Assembly (NCBI RefSeq): GCF_019264485.1
Contig: NZ_JAHVAA010000006.1
Location: forward strand, 1-64,000
Origin: Sediminibacterium sp.
GTDB lineage: Bacteria; Bacteroidota; Bacteroidia; Chitinophagales; Chitinophagaceae
DNA length: 64,000 nt
Direction: 5' to 3'
In this document: piece after piece, positions 25,330 through 34,100 of the stretch
Layout: every line of letters begins with the position of its first letter
How positions within the stretch are numbered: the stretch's first letter is position 1
Notes under the pieces: model-generated
Seen by the model: only the letters and a program-made list of their open reading frames with translations
Told to the model about the DNA's origin: nothing
Database searches by the model: none
Position numbers and translations under genes: made by a program

Positions 25330-27747
25330 ATGAAAGTTAAAATAATTCTCCTTTTTTGTATCGTCATTTTTCAGGCATATAGTGTTTCTGCACAGTCGGT
25401 AACTGTTACGGTTTCGGGTCTTATTAAATCGGGGGATAACAAAAAACCACTTGCCTTTGTAAATATTATCGTAAAGCGTGAGCGCGATAGTGTTTTTGTA
25501 ACCGGTACGGTAAGTAACGAAGAAGGCCGCTTTTCAATGGCCAATATAAAACCGGGCAACTACCTCATAGAATATGCTTATAGTGGTTTTGAACAGCAAA
25601 AAAAAACCGTACTCATCGGCAGCCTCAGTCCTTTTCTCGACCTCGGCACCATTGAATTACAACCTGGCATAAACCAATTAAAGGAAGTAGTGGTAAACAG
25701 CACAAAGCCGGATGAAATGGCTGCCACCATGGATAAAAAAACCTATTCGGTAGCTGCAAATATTGCACAGTCGGGCGGTTCGGTTTTACAGGTATTGAAG
25801 AACCTGCCGGGTATAACCACGAGTCAGGATGGAAAAGTAGAATTAAGGGGCAGCGATAAAGTGGCCATATTGATAGATGGAAAACAAACAGCACTCACAG
25901 GTTTTGGTAACCAGAACGGCCTCGATAATTTACCGGCTTCCGCCATCGAAAGAATAGAAATTATCAATAACCCCTCAGCCAAATACGACGCTAATGGCAA
26001 TGCAGGTATTATTAATATCATTTACAAGAAAAATAAACAGGAGGGCTTTAATGGAAAATTCGGTCTTACAACAGGTTTGGGCGCACTCTGGATTAAAAAG
26101 GAAAATCTTCCCGCTATTCGCCCGCAGTATCAGTCAACCCCCAAAATAAATCCATCACTCTCTTTGAATTACCGAAAAAATAAAGTGAATGCATTTCTGC
26201 AATCGGACTGGCTTTATACCGAAACACTGAATAAAAATGAATTTGTAAGCAGGACTTATTCAGATGGAACGGTAATAGAACAACAAACAAAGCGAAACAG
26301 GAATACACATTTTTTGACGACAAAAGCAGGGTTCGACTGGAACCTGAACAATAGAGATGTACTAACGGTATCTGGTCTTTATGGCATTGAGAAAATCATT
26401 GACCGGGGCGATGAACCATTTTATAATAAAGAACTCACCAACCGTAAAAGACTCTGGCGTTTTCTGGAAGACGAATTAAAAACAACCGTAGTAGCATCGG
26501 CTCTCTATCAGCATAAGTTTGAACAGCCCGGACACCTACTGAATATGGGCTTTAATTATACGTTTCACAGGGAAGATGAGAAATATAATTTTGAAAATAT
26601 ACTACCATCTTTTACAGGACTCGATTCATTTAAACTACTCTCAGATGAACATGTGGCCGATTTTAATATAGACTATACGCGGCCACTGAAAAACGGAAGA
26701 ATAGAAGGAGGCATAAAATTTCGCTATAGAAATATTCCTACCAACATGCAGTTTAAACCCGGACAAAATTCACCGCTGGATGTAAATGCCGGTGGTGAAG
26801 CAACGTATACAGAAATTATACCGGCCATATATGGTAATTATGTTTTTGAAAGCAATAAAGTAGAAGCAGAATTGGGCTTACGGATGGAGTATGTTGACCT
26901 TGATTATAAAGTAAACCCCAATCATAATACTTATAAAAGCGACGGCTATCAATATACACAACCCTTTCCCAACCTGCGGCTGGCGTATAAGATAGATGAA
27001 TACAATAAAATTTCGCTCTTCTATAATAAGCGTGTAGACCGCCCCAATGAAGTAGATATACGCATCTTCCCCAAATACGATGATGCAGAAATTATAAAAG
27101 TAGGTAACCCCGGTCTTCGACCGCAGTTTACCAATAGTTATGAGCTGGGATATAAAACCAATTTCAGCAAGGGTTATTTTTATTCAGCGCTGTATCACCG
27201 CAATACCAACAGTTATATAACGCGTATTGCCATACAGGTACCGCCCAGCACACTCATCTATAATGTATTTCAAAATGCGGGCAGGAGCAGCCATACAGGT
27301 CTGGAACTGGTTTTTCAACAAACGGTATCACCCGTTTTTTCTTTTAATGCCAATGCCAATATGTACAGAACAGTGGTAGATGCATTTACCGTACTGAGCA
27401 AATATCCTGTTCCAACCCCTTTTTCGGCCAATCAGCAAACGCAGACATCGGGTAATATTAAGTGGAATGCTATCTTTAAACTGCGTAATCAAACCGAACT
27501 GCAGCTTACTACTATATACCTGGCACCAGATATTATTCCACAGGGGAAAATAGGGGCCCGGTTTTCGGTAGATATGGGTGTAAAAAAACAGTTGAAGGAT
27601 GGGAAAGGCGAATTATTTTTCAATGCCACCGATCTTTTCAATACACTTCGCATTGAAAGAACCATCAACGGAAACGGCTTCACCCTTAACAGTACCGACT
27701 ACTATGAAACACAGGTTTTCAGACTGGGGTATAGCAGGAAGCTGTAA
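25330..27747 (+). CDS. TonB-dependent-receptor-like outer-membrane barrel (OMP_b-brl_3 type)
   Basis: 805 residues. Signal peptide (LLFCIVIFQAYSVSAQ), a CarboxypepD_reg-like beta-sandwich (about 28-115, SGLIKSGDNKKPLAFVNIIV), a plug-like domain (about 130-230; VLQVLKNLPGITTSQDGKVE, AIERIEIINNPSAKYDANGN) and a C-terminal beta barrel ending in an aromatic strand (YYETQVFRLGYSRKL). It lacks a clear TonB box, as usual in this subgroup. Likely imports an unidentified substrate. A partial heptad (AACAGAGAAATAAG) precedes it and a full hairpin follows. Confidence 0.9.
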   Translation: MKVKIILLFCIVIFQAYSVSAQSVTVTVSGLIKSGDNKKPLAFVNIIVKRERDSVFVTGTVSNEEGRFSMANIKPGNYLIEYAYSGFEQQKKTVLIGSLSPFLDLGTIELQPGINQLKEVVVNSTKPDEMAATMDKKTYSVAANIAQSGGSVLQVLKNLPGITTSQDGKVELRGSDKVAILIDGKQTALTGFGNQNGLDNLPASAIERIEIINNPSAKYDANGNAGIINIIYKKNKQEGFNGKFGLTTGLGALWIKKENLPAIRPQYQSTPKINPSLSLNYRKNKVNAFLQSDWLYTETLNKNEFVSRTYSDGTVIEQQTKRNRNTHFLTTKAGFDWNLNNRDVLTVSGLYGIEKIIDRGDEPFYNKELTNRKRLWRFLEDELKTTVVASALYQHKFEQPGHLLNMGFNYTFHREDEKYNFENILPSFTGLDSFKLLSDEHVADFNIDYTRPLKNGRIEGGIKFRYRNIPTNMQFKPGQNSPLDVNAGGEATYTEIIPAIYGNYVFESNKVEAELGLRMEYVDLDYKVNPNHNTYKSDGYQYTQPFPNLRLAYKIDEYNKISLFYNKRVDRPNEVDIRIFPKYDDAEIIKVGNPGLRPQFTNSYELGYKTNFSKGYFYSALYHRNTNSYITRIAIQVPPSTLIYNVFQNAGRSSHTGLELVFQQTVSPVFSFNANANMYRTVVDAFTVLSKYPVPTPFSANQQTQTSGNIKWNAIFKLRNQTELQLTTIYLAPDIIPQGKIGARFSVDMGVKKQLKDGKGELFFNATDLFNTLRIERTINGNGFTLNSTDYYETQVFRLGYSRKL

Positions 27748-27797
27748 AACAGAGAAATAAGAAAGTAAAGCACCATTCACTTTCTTATTTCTCTGTT
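27748..27797. repeat. Perfect 19-bp hairpin, AACAGAGAAATAAG family
   Basis: AACAGAGAAATAAGAAAGT (27748-27766) and its exact reverse complement (27779-27797) flank a 12-nt loop, just after the barrel gene stop. The same arm words occur at 22609, 25279, 28887 and 51709. It may terminate transcription but has no strong T tract. Confidence 0.88.
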
Positions 27798-27824
27798 CCC
27801 AATGGTTTCTTATAAAAATAGAAC

Positions 27825-28886
27825 ATGAAAAAACATTGCCTGCTGCTGGGCTTAGCAGTAATAAACATAGTACAGTTAAGTGCGCAATCGAATGATTCGG
27901 AAGACCGGGTTAGGGTTAGCGGATACCTGGAAACATATTATGCCACTGATTTTGCTAAATCGAAAACACATAACGGGCCTTCTTTTATGTACTCCTATAA
28001 CCGGCTCAATGAGTTTACGCCCAACCTGGCCCTGCTGAAAATAGCGTACGGGGAAAAAAGCATCAGGGCCAATATGGCAATTGCGGCGGGTACGTATATG
28101 AACAGTAACCTGTCTGCAGAACCCGGTGTATTAAAAAATATATTTGAAGCCAATGCAGGTGTTAAATTATCGGCGGGAAAAAATATCTGGTTAGACGCGG
28201 GTATTTTCTCTTCACATATTGGTTTTGAAAGCGCCATCGGTAAAGATTGCTGGAACCTCACCAGGAGCATGCTGGCAGATAATTCGCCCTATTACGAATC
28301 GGGTATAAAATTATCCTACACCACTGCCAATGAGCAATGGTTCATGAGTGTTTTATTACTGAATGGCTGGCAAAGAATACAAAGGGTTGCAGGCAATAAT
28401 ACCATTGGCATCGGTCATCAACTAACCTATAAACCCGATAGCACCATTACCCTTAACAGCAGCTCTTTTATTGGTAACGATAAACCTGATAGTATAAAAC
28501 AGATGCGCTACTTCCATAATTTTTATGGGATATTCAAACTGAGCAATCGCTTTGCCATTACTACCGGTTTTGATGTGGGCGCCGAACAAAAAACAAAAGG
28601 CAGTCGGACATATAATTACTGGTATTCACCGGTACTCATTGGTCAATGGAAACTGAACAGCAAAGCAAGTGTTGCCGGCAGGCTTGAATATTACAGTGAT
28701 GCAAACGGCGTTATTATTCCATCAACAACACTAACTGGTTTTAAAACCTGGGGCTATTCCATGAACTACGATCTGGCCCTGCACCCGAAAGCCCTGTGGC
28801 GAATAGAAGCCAGATATTTTTCATCAAAAGACAGGGCTGTAAACAAGAGCCTGCTGATTACAACATCCCTCGCGGTGAGCTTTTAA
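27825..28886 (+). CDS. Outer-membrane beta-barrel porin (BBP2-like)
   Basis: 353 residues: signal peptide (KKHCLLLGLAVINIVQLSAQ), then 'VRVSGYLETYYATDF' as the first strand, typical of the bbp2/OmpL-type barrel family, and many alternating strands ending in LLITTSLAVSF. A small-molecule porin is the likely role; no substrate can be inferred. Flanked by heptad hairpins on both sides and converging with the MATE gene. Confidence 0.8.
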   Translation: MKKHCLLLGLAVINIVQLSAQSNDSEDRVRVSGYLETYYATDFAKSKTHNGPSFMYSYNRLNEFTPNLALLKIAYGEKSIRANMAIAAGTYMNSNLSAEPGVLKNIFEANAGVKLSAGKNIWLDAGIFSSHIGFESAIGKDCWNLTRSMLADNSPYYESGIKLSYTTANEQWFMSVLLLNGWQRIQRVAGNNTIGIGHQLTYKPDSTITLNSSSFIGNDKPDSIKQMRYFHNFYGIFKLSNRFAITTGFDVGAEQKTKGSRTYNYWYSPVLIGQWKLNSKASVAGRLEYYSDANGVIIPSTTLTGFKTWGYSMNYDLALHPKALWRIEARYFSSKDRAVNKSLLITTSLAVSF

Positions 28887-28951
28887 AATAAGAAATAAGA
28901 AAGTGAATGGTGCTTCACTTTCTTATTCCTTAATTCTTATTTCTCTGTTTC
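28887..28951. repeat. Heptad inverted repeat between converging porin and MATE genes
   Basis: Left AAATAAGAAATAAGAAAGTGAA; right TTCACTTTCTTATTCCTTAA and on to TTCTCTGTTTCC. The arms share ACTTTCTTATT-type words; the right arm carries an extra word. Same family as 27748-27797, 140 bp away across the gene stop. It ends next to the MATE stop codon, so it could serve both genes as a terminator. Confidence 0.82.
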
Positions 28952-30349
28952 CTACACTTTCACCAGTTTCCACTTTCCTCTTTTAAACAGTATTACACTG
29001 GTAATACTTACACAGGTTTCGGTGATGACGATGGCGATGAAAACGCCGGTGGTACCGAAATCGAGTACCTGCGAGAGGAGCAGTGCGAATGGTATCTGGA
29101 AAATCCAGAACCAGAACAGGTGGATCCAGGTGGGGGTTCTGCTGTCGCCGGCACCATTAAAAGCGTTGATCATTACCATGCCTACACCGTAGAAAATATA
29201 ACCCAAACTCACAATACGCAGTGCCGAAACGGCTGTTTCGCTGATATTGGGGTCTTGTGTAATAAGCCCTACAAAAAATTCGGCACCTGTTACAAAAAGC
29301 ACGGAAACAAAAGCCATAAAAATGGCATTGTACCGGGCTGTTTTCCAGACCGACTGCTCCGCCCGTTCCGGTTGCTGTGCACCCAGGTTTTGTCCAACCA
29401 AAGTGGCCGCAGCATTACTCAAACCCCAGGCGGGCATGAGGAAGAAAATGAGTAAACGTATGGCGATGGTATAACCTGCAACGGCATCGCTGCCAAAACC
29501 GGTCATGATACGGGCCATCACGATCCAGCTGGCCGATGCAATGATAAACTGCAATGTTCCGGTAGATGCAATATTGGCAATGGATTTAAGTATGGCCGCA
29601 TCGGGTACAAAATGTTTTTTGAGGATGCGTATAATACTTTTTCCCCTGAACAGGTGGTAGAGCTGGTACAATACACCAATACCACGACCGGTGGTGGTGG
29701 CAATGGCCGCACCTGTTAACCCAAACTGGTTAATGAGAATGGGACAGAGAATGATATTGCAGATATTGGCCAGCCATAAACTTTTCATGGCCATGGCTGC
29801 ATCGCCCGCACCGCGAAAGATACCGTTGATGAGAAAAAGCAACATGATTACGAGGTTACCGATAAGCATAATGCGGGTATAGTTGGTACCCATGGCTATT
29901 ACGCCCTCGCCTGCACCCATGAGCTGGAGCACATCGCCGGCAAAGAAAATACCGATGATGCTGATGAGTATGGAAACACCAAAACCGAGTAAGAGGGCCT
30001 GAGCGCCGGCATGTGCGGCTCCGTCGTGGTTTTTTTCACCCACCCTTCTGGCCACCATGGCAGTAGCCGCCATGCTGATACCGATGGCGATGGAATAGAT
30101 AAGGGTAAGAAAAGATTCGGTCAGCCCAACTGTGGCGGCCGCATCGGCGCCAAGTTTGCTCACAAAGAAAATATCTACCACGGCAAAAACCGATTCCATA
30201 CACATTTCGAGTATCATGGGAATGGCCAGCATGAAAACGGCTTTGCGTATACTGCCCTGTGTAAAGTCCTGGTGTTCGCTGTTGAGTGCTTCGCGGAAAT
30301 AACTGAAAAAGCCCTTTTTGGGCGTATGGGTTGGTTGAATATTCGTCAT
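28952..30349 (-). CDS. MATE-family multidrug/sodium antiporter
   Basis: 465 residues with about twelve helices in two homologous halves. Family signatures: the MLAIPMILEMCMESVFAVVD start, LGADAAATVGLTESFL, FRGAGDAAMAMKSLW in the first half, and LSNAAATLVGQNLGAQQPER and FNGAGDSRTPTWIHLF in the second. Exports cationic drugs or dyes against a Na+ or H+ gradient. A proton-driven version would profit from the proteorhodopsin, but the coupling ion is not visible. Stand-alone, opposed to the porin. Confidence 0.93.
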   Translation of the reverse strand: MTNIQPTHTPKKGFFSYFREALNSEHQDFTQGSIRKAVFMLAIPMILEMCMESVFAVVDIFFVSKLGADAAATVGLTESFLTLIYSIAIGISMAATAMVARRVGEKNHDGAAHAGAQALLLGFGVSILISIIGIFFAGDVLQLMGAGEGVIAMGTNYTRIMLIGNLVIMLLFLINGIFRGAGDAAMAMKSLWLANICNIILCPILINQFGLTGAAIATTTGRGIGVLYQLYHLFRGKSIIRILKKHFVPDAAILKSIANIASTGTLQFIIASASWIVMARIMTGFGSDAVAGYTIAIRLLIFFLMPAWGLSNAAATLVGQNLGAQQPERAEQSVWKTARYNAIFMAFVSVLFVTGAEFFVGLITQDPNISETAVSALRIVSLGYIFYGVGMVMINAFNGAGDSRTPTWIHLFWFWIFQIPFALLLSQVLDFGTTGVFIAIVITETCVSITSVILFKRGKWKLVKV

Positions 30350-30760
30350 TGTTGAACTTAATTAAATAGAAATATAGGCGCCGGGGCGCAGTTAATAAGG
30401 GTTGCGGAGAAAATTGGGTAGCAGAACGATGTTTGCGTACCCTGCTTAGAAGTTCATAAAACCGGTATTGGTGTATATATCCTGCAGCAGTTATTGACAG
30501 CAGGCAGGTAAAAATAAATATTTTACCCGCATACCAGCCGGAAAAAAATGGATGAGTGGCGAAAACATACACCTGTCATTGGCGGTACTGCCACTTGCTG
30601 ATTGAACCGATTGTATCCCGAAAACCATTTCAGCAGCCTGCATGCGCTGGGTTTATACAATGGTTATCAACTAATTATAATATTGGGATACAGGGCTTTC
30701 CGGTAGGTGGTTCTGGTTTTAGCTCATAATCAACCCAAGGCAGGAGCGATGTTTATGTAT

Positions 30761-30834
30761 AGCTGTCGCATTCTTAATAAAATATGCGACAGCAATGCGA
30801 CAGTAATGCCACAACTATGCGACAGCTATGCGAT
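30761..30834. repeat. Iteron-like array of 11-bp units TATGCGACAGC
   Basis: Units at 30783 (TATGCGACAGC), 30794 (AATGCGACAGT), 30805 (AATGCCACAAC), 30816 (TATGCGACAGC) and a partial at 30827 (TATGCGAT) are spaced exactly 11 bp, one helical turn. An inverted copy (AGCTGTCGCATT) lies at 30761-30772. Such phasing suggests a protein binding several copies on one side of the helix. Position is 340-400 bp before the adhesin gene. The spacing does not follow codons of any plausible frame. Confidence 0.75.
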
Positions 30835-31010
30835 AAACTACTCGCCAGCCATGAAAAATAAGCCCATTACAGGCCTAACTGGTACTAACCAAAACAGTGT
30901 AATACCCGGGCGGCTAAGAATTTTTTATCGCAAGCGGGTTAATGAGTATATTGAACCTGCTTAATAATTGACCCGATATTTGGTTCACCTAAACCAAACC
31001 CTGAACAAAT

Positions 31011-31037
31011 GCCCTGACGAATATTGTCGGGGCTTTG
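31011..31037 (+). terminator. Rho-independent-like terminator in the gene-poor interval
   Basis: GCCCTGAC (31011-31018) pairs with GTCGGGGC (31026-31033; one T-G pair) over a 7-nt loop, followed by TTTGTGTTTTC on the plus strand. It lies 47 bp past the 85-codon frame at 30707-30964. Confidence 0.6.
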
Positions 31038-31171
31038 TGTTTTCAAAAAAATGCAGCACCGGTATACCAAAAGCGGTCTTTTAACGTATATATAATCTGT
31101 AAGGGTTCAACAGGTAAATAGTTGAATATCATAATTATATATCTTTAAACCAAAGTTCAATATCCCCCCAG

Positions 31172-34100
31172 ATGAGCTGCTTGTGGAAGACCATATCCAA
31201 TATTAGCATGCCTGTGCGTTATGTGCGGGGGGGAAATTCATTTTATAAACGACTTTCTCTTTTTTTATTGCTGCTGGTTTTTATTCCGGTGGTTTCGTTT
31301 GCTCAGTTTACAACCGGAGGCACCATCACAGGAACAAAATGTCAAGTTTGGGACGCAGCACATGTATTTACGGAGACTGTTCCAGTTTCTGTTGAAAATG
31401 GATTTGAGGAATATCAATGGCAAAGATCTCAAGACCCTACATTTTCAAGTGGCATAGTAAATCTCTCGACATCAAAGCCTTTATTAGATAATTCTGATAT
31501 CACTGGTACGTGGTACTATAGGCGACAAGTTACAAGAGCAGATAACCCAGGTGTTACTTTATATAGTAATACTATAATGGTTGTAATGATGCCCAGTGTA
31601 AGTATTGCTGGCACATTAACTGTTTGTCAAAATGCAACCAACCCTACATTAACGATTACGGCGGTGGGAGGTATTGCACCTTATACCATTACTTATAACC
31701 TGAATGGTGTGGCGCAAACAGCAATTGCTACTACAACGGGTGCTGGTACTATGACGGGTACGGTAACTATTTCAGCGCCCACAAATGTGGCGGGCACATT
31801 TACTTATAGCCTCACTTCAGTTGTAGATGCAAATTCGTTATCGGAAACCTGTACTAACTCAAGTGTTAGCAGCAGTGCTACAATCACTGTAACAGCTTTG
31901 CCTACCGCAACTATTACAGCAAATACATTAACGGCTTGTGTAAACAGCACAGCTCCAGTTGTTACATTAACAGGTTTGGGAGGCACGGCCCCCTTTACAT
32001 TTACTTATCGGGAAATTACTAATGGAACACCCGGTTCTAATCAAACTATCGTATCAAATTTAGCGGGAGTTGCTAGTTTTTCTGCAACAGTGTCATCAGC
32101 CGCGACACGTAATTATGAATTAGTATCTGTGCAGGAAAGTAGTGCTACAGCTTGTATAAATGCGCAGAATTCATCAGTCACAATTGTTACAAATTCAAAT
32201 CCAGATGCAACCGGTGTTAACCCGTTTCTGCCTGCAGTCTGTTTGGGGACACCTAATTTTAGTGTTACATTTTCCGGTGTCAGTGGGGGTCCGGACCAGT
32301 ACCGGATTATATGGGATGGTACTGCAACAGCGGCCGGTTTTACCAACGATGGCTTCCAGACATATAATACAGGAACGAATACAATAACCGTAACTGTACC
32401 TGGAACCGCATTAGCAAACACCACTTACAATGGAACACTTAGACTCCAAAATTCATCTACAGGGTGTTTTTTGGAAAATTCGAGTTCCGTAACAATAAAC
32501 CCATTGCCAACAGCAACGATTACGAGATCGGCCGCAGCTGTATGTGTTAATGGAACAATTCCCACTGTTACGATAACCGCAGCAGGAGCCACAGCACCTT
32601 ATTCTGTTACGTACCGATTATTAACGAATGGAGTAGCGGGATCGAATCAGGTGATTGCAACAAATGGAGCAGGCGTAGCTACCATCAATGTACCGGTAAC
32701 TACAGCAGCCGAACTGACATATGAGTTGGTATCGGTGCAGGAAAGTAGTGCAACTGCATGTGTAAATGCGCAGACATCATCAACGACAGTAACAGTCAAT
32801 CCATTACCGACAGCAACGATTGGAAGTTCAGCTGCAGCAGTATGTGTAAATGGTACAGCCCCCACAGTAACGTTAACGGGCATAGGAGGCACAGCACCAT
32901 ACACATTTATTTACACATTGAATAGTGGATCGAATCAAACGATTACTTCGACGGGCAATACAGCAATCATAACTGTACCTGTAACAACAGCAGGAACCTT
33001 TACATATCAGTTGGTATCGGTACAGGAGAGTAGTGCAACCGCATGTGTAAATGCACAAACATCATCAACGACAGTAACAGTTAATCAATTGCCAACCGCA
33101 ACTACCACAGCAACCGGTCCTACTACATTCTGCGCTGGCAGTTCTGTAACACTAAATGCGAATACGGGAACAGGATTAAGTTATCTGTGGAGTAATGGAT
33201 CAATAAATCCGTCTGTTACAAATATTGTTTCATCGGGAACCTATACAGTAACTGTAACGAATACAAATAACTGTTCAGTTACATCGGCTCCAACTATTGT
33301 TACAGTGAATGCGTTACCTACGGCAGCGATCACAGCAAGTGGACCCACTACATTCTGCGCTGGCAGTTCTGTAACACTGAATGCGAATACTGGAACAGGA
33401 TTAAGTTATCTGTGGAGCAATGGATCAACAAATCTGTCTATTACCAATATTGCTTCATCGGGAACCTATACAGTAACTGTAACGAATACAAATAACTGTT
33501 CAGTTACATCGGCTCCAACTATTGTTACAGTGAATGCGTTACCTACGTCAGCGATCACAGCAAGTGGACTCACTACATTCTGCGCTGGCAGTTCTGTAAC
33601 ACTAAATGCGAATACGGGAACAGGATTAAGTTATTTATGGAGTAATGGATCAACAAGTCCGTCTGTTACTAATATTGCTTCATCGGGAACCTATACAGTA
33701 ACTGTAACGAATACAAATAATTGTTCAGTTACATCGACTCCAACGATTATAACAGTAAACGCCTTGCCCACCGCCACAATCACCCCAAGCGGACCAACAA
33801 CATTCTGCGTAGGTGGCAGCGTAAATCTTACATCGAGTACAGGTACCAGCTATTTATGGAGCAATGCATCAACCAATGCTTCCATTACCAATATCACCAC
33901 ATCAGGTACTTACTCAGTAACGGTAAGAGATGCCAATGGATGCCAAAATACATCAGCCCCTGTAACCATTACGGTAAATGCAAATCCAACCCTCAACATT
34001 ACCAATCCCGCCGCCATCTGTTCGCCCGGTACGGTCGATCTTACGGCAGCAGCCATCACCACAGGCAGTACAGGCGGATTAAATTATACCTACTGGTCCA

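Larger units (their letters stand above)
30350..31171. other. Gene-poor 0.8 kb interval, no convincing gene
   Basis: Between the divergent MATE and T9SS adhesin genes. It holds an 11-bp iteron-like array (30761-30834), an 85-codon frame (30707-30964) without any family resemblance, and a rho-independent hairpin at 31011-31033. The terminator after that frame may mark a transcript, perhaps non-coding. The 30400-30700 stretch shows nothing I can interpret. Confidence 0.6.

Noticed and set aside
30707-30964. 85-codon frame in the gene-poor interval
   Set aside because: No family resemblance, unlikely composition, and the 11-bp repeats run through it out of phase with codons. The terminator beyond it may belong to a non-coding transcript.
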